From positions 1 to 6,740 of the forward strand of contig JAUXEH010000154.1 in NCBI GenBank assembly GCA_030620655.1: 6,740 bases of DNA, written 5' to 3'. The stretch comes from Candidatus Aminicenantota bacterium (GTDB lineage: Bacteria > Acidobacteriota > Aminicenantia > Aminicenantales > Aminicenantaceae). Numbering within the stretch: position 1 is the stretch's first letter; every line of letters begins with the position of its first letter. The position numbers and the translations under genes were made by a program. Below the pieces are notes generated by a model. It ran no database searches and was not told where the DNA came from. It saw only the letters and a list, made by a program, of their open reading frames with translations. Shown piece by piece: positions 6,296-6,740 of the stretch.

Positions 6296-6442
6296 GTCTA
6301 TTTAATGGGTGTCAATCGGACTCGAACAAATTCCACCAGGAATCCACATCCCCTTCATCGATGCCTGCGCAGGCCGCAAGGACACAGACAAAGAACAGGG
6401 CCAAGTAGCGACGCCTTATCATCCCCCTATCATTAAATAGAC
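6296..6442. repeat. 147-bp unit with perfect 12-bp terminal inverted repeats
   Basis: GTCTATTTAATG at 6296-6307 is the exact reverse complement of CATTAAATAGAC at 6431-6442, and the 123 bases between hold the complete mini-lipoprotein ORF. The size and ends resemble a miniature inverted-repeat element, but I see no target-site duplication: the flanks are AAACTG on the left and TTATGG on the right. The right arm also supplies the -10 hexamer of the leftward promoter. The pair could alternatively form a long-range RNA stem bracketing the message. Confidence 0.6.
6312..6422 (-). CDS. Putative 36-residue lipoprotein
   Basis: The peptide begins MIRRRYLALFFVCV and has a textbook lipobox L15-A16-A17-C18, followed by an acidic 19-residue mature part (C18 to D36) with a WW pair and the end FESD. 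The positive N-terminus, hydrophobic core and lipobox are in the correct order and spacing for signal peptidase II. Alanine at +2 would favour outer-membrane sorting by the Lol rule if the host is Gram-negative. No Shine-Dalgarno can be placed at a normal distance, since GGGGG abuts the ATG. The promoter upstream would start transcription within a few bases of the ATG, so the message may be leaderless. It is too short for a family call and unlike the entericidins I know. It could be a truncated gene, but it ends in a proper TGA. Confidence 0.5.
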   Translation of the reverse strand: MIRRRYLALFFVCVLAACAGIDEGDVDSWWNLFESD

Positions 6443-6460
6443 TTATGGGGAAATTATCAA
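6432..6460 (-). promoter_or_regulatory. Good sigma70-type promoter into the mini-lipoprotein ORF
   Basis: On the minus strand TTGATA (6460-6455) and TTTAAT (6437-6432) each match the consensus at five of six bases, with the ideal 17-base spacer. Transcription should start at about 6424-6426, within a few bases of ATG 6422. The -10 hexamer lies inside the right inverted-repeat arm. Confidence 0.55.
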
Positions 6461-6486
6461 TGGTTTTCGGGCGGGGCTTAGTAAGC

Positions 6487-6740
6487 CTATTTGGCGATCC
6501 GGATAACCCGGCCGACCCCCATCTCCACGAAGTTCTCGCCGTAGGCCTGCCTGAACCACTCGATCTGCTGTTCACCGGTACAGTGGGTGGCGCCGCATTT
6601 CCGGACGCCGGCCTCCCGGAACTCCCCGATGATGGCGTCCACCTCGGCCTTGGACTTCTCCATCAGGTGGAATCCGCCGAAGACAAAATAGACGTCCTTG
6701 TTCGCCACGCTGCGGGCGTGCCTGACCATAACGGCGATCC
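6487..6740 (-). CDS. MBL-fold metallohydrolase, COG1237-like (C-terminal part)
   Basis: Only the last 83 residues are in the window; the frame is open to the edge and continues to the right. GGFHL, followed by a helix with EVDAIIGEFREAGV and then ATHCTGEQQIEWFRQAYG, is the C-terminal pattern of metallo-beta-lactamase-fold proteins annotated as 7,8-dihydropterin-6-methyl-4-(beta-D-ribofuranosyl)aminobenzene-5'-phosphate synthase-like (COG1237). The histidines of GGFHL and THCTG are expected metal or active-site residues. The preceding visible residues IAVMVRHARSVANKDVYFVF fit the strand-helix after the family's HPG motif, so ATG 6729 is internal and not the start. The stop is TAG at 6489-6487. 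The exact substrate of this broad family cannot be assigned. It lies 64 bases upstream of the mini-lipoprotein on the same strand, but that ORF has its own promoter. Confidence 0.85.
   Translation of the reverse strand, partial: IAVMVRHARSVANKDVYFVFGGFHLMEKSKAEVDAIIGEFREAGVRKCGATHCTGEQQIEWFRQAYGENFVEMGVGRVIRIAK

Noticed and set aside
6312..6330. tRNA T-arm-like stretch on the minus strand (TTCGAGTCC)
   Set aside because: The flanking bases form an imperfect stem, and no matching 5' acceptor, D-arm or anticodon arm is found upstream. The bases are explained by codons of the mini-lipoprotein.
6227..6436. Rightward 69-codon frame across the inverted-repeat unit
   Set aside because: Its translation is rich in R, H, P and T without hydrophobic pattern, there is no ribosome site, and it is the shadow of the leftward lipoprotein ORF.
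6475..6487. GGCTTA-G-TAAGCC palindrome as terminator of the MBL gene
   Set aside because: The one-base centre leaves at most a 4-bp stem, and no T-run follows on the minus strand. It could be a protein site, but nothing supports it.

Overview
The window reads as chromosomal or genomic-island DNA from a Gram-negative-type bacterium. The evidence is standard bacterial start sites with good Shine-Dalgarno sequences, a Tat signal with a lipobox on a sulfatase, and a second lipobox peptide. I cannot name a phylum from the sequence. Base composition is not uniform. The stretch around 1800-4600 is moderate to AT-rich, while the leftward genes from about 4640 to the end are clearly GC-richer.

Layout. 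(1) 1-71: two near-identical 28-bp direct repeats. (2) 102-1690: a complete abortive-infection / toxin-antitoxin module of the AbiE type. A sigma70-like promoter is overlaid by a perfect 12-bp inverted repeat (likely operator), followed by the AbiEi antitoxin (TTG start) and the AbiEii nucleotidyltransferase toxin, with 8 nt of overlap. (3) 1801-2591: an AT-rich control region with short dyads phased at 21 bp. It precedes a three-gene rightward operon: a four-helix DUF2178-like membrane protein, a 70-aa XRE-type repressor (14-nt overlap), and, 10 nt later, an exported transglutaminase-like protein with two DUF3471-like modules at its C-terminus. (4) About 4620: the transglutaminase frame has no stop where its domains end. 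It continues for about 437 codons antisense through a convergent sulfatase gene and stops only at 5931-5933. This coincides with the composition change and suggests a rearrangement or an assembly junction. (5) 6188-4647 (minus): a complete iduronate-sulfatase-like (S1_7-like) Tat lipoprotein sulfatase. (6) 6296-6442: a 147-bp unit bounded by perfect 12-bp inverted repeats, enclosing a 36-codon lipoprotein ORF. A strong-looking minus-strand promoter there would give a leaderless or nearly leaderless message. (7) 6740-6487 (minus): the C-terminal end of an MBL-fold hydrolase of the COG1237 type, cut by the window edge.

How the genes may work together. AbiEi/AbiEii form a self-regulated unit. 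The membrane protein, XRE and transglutaminase look co-transcribed, with the XRE protein the obvious candidate for binding the phased dyads. This is the least familiar set in the window. The sulfatase, mini-lipoprotein and MBL genes lie on the same strand but look separately promoted, and no shared pathway is evident from sequence.
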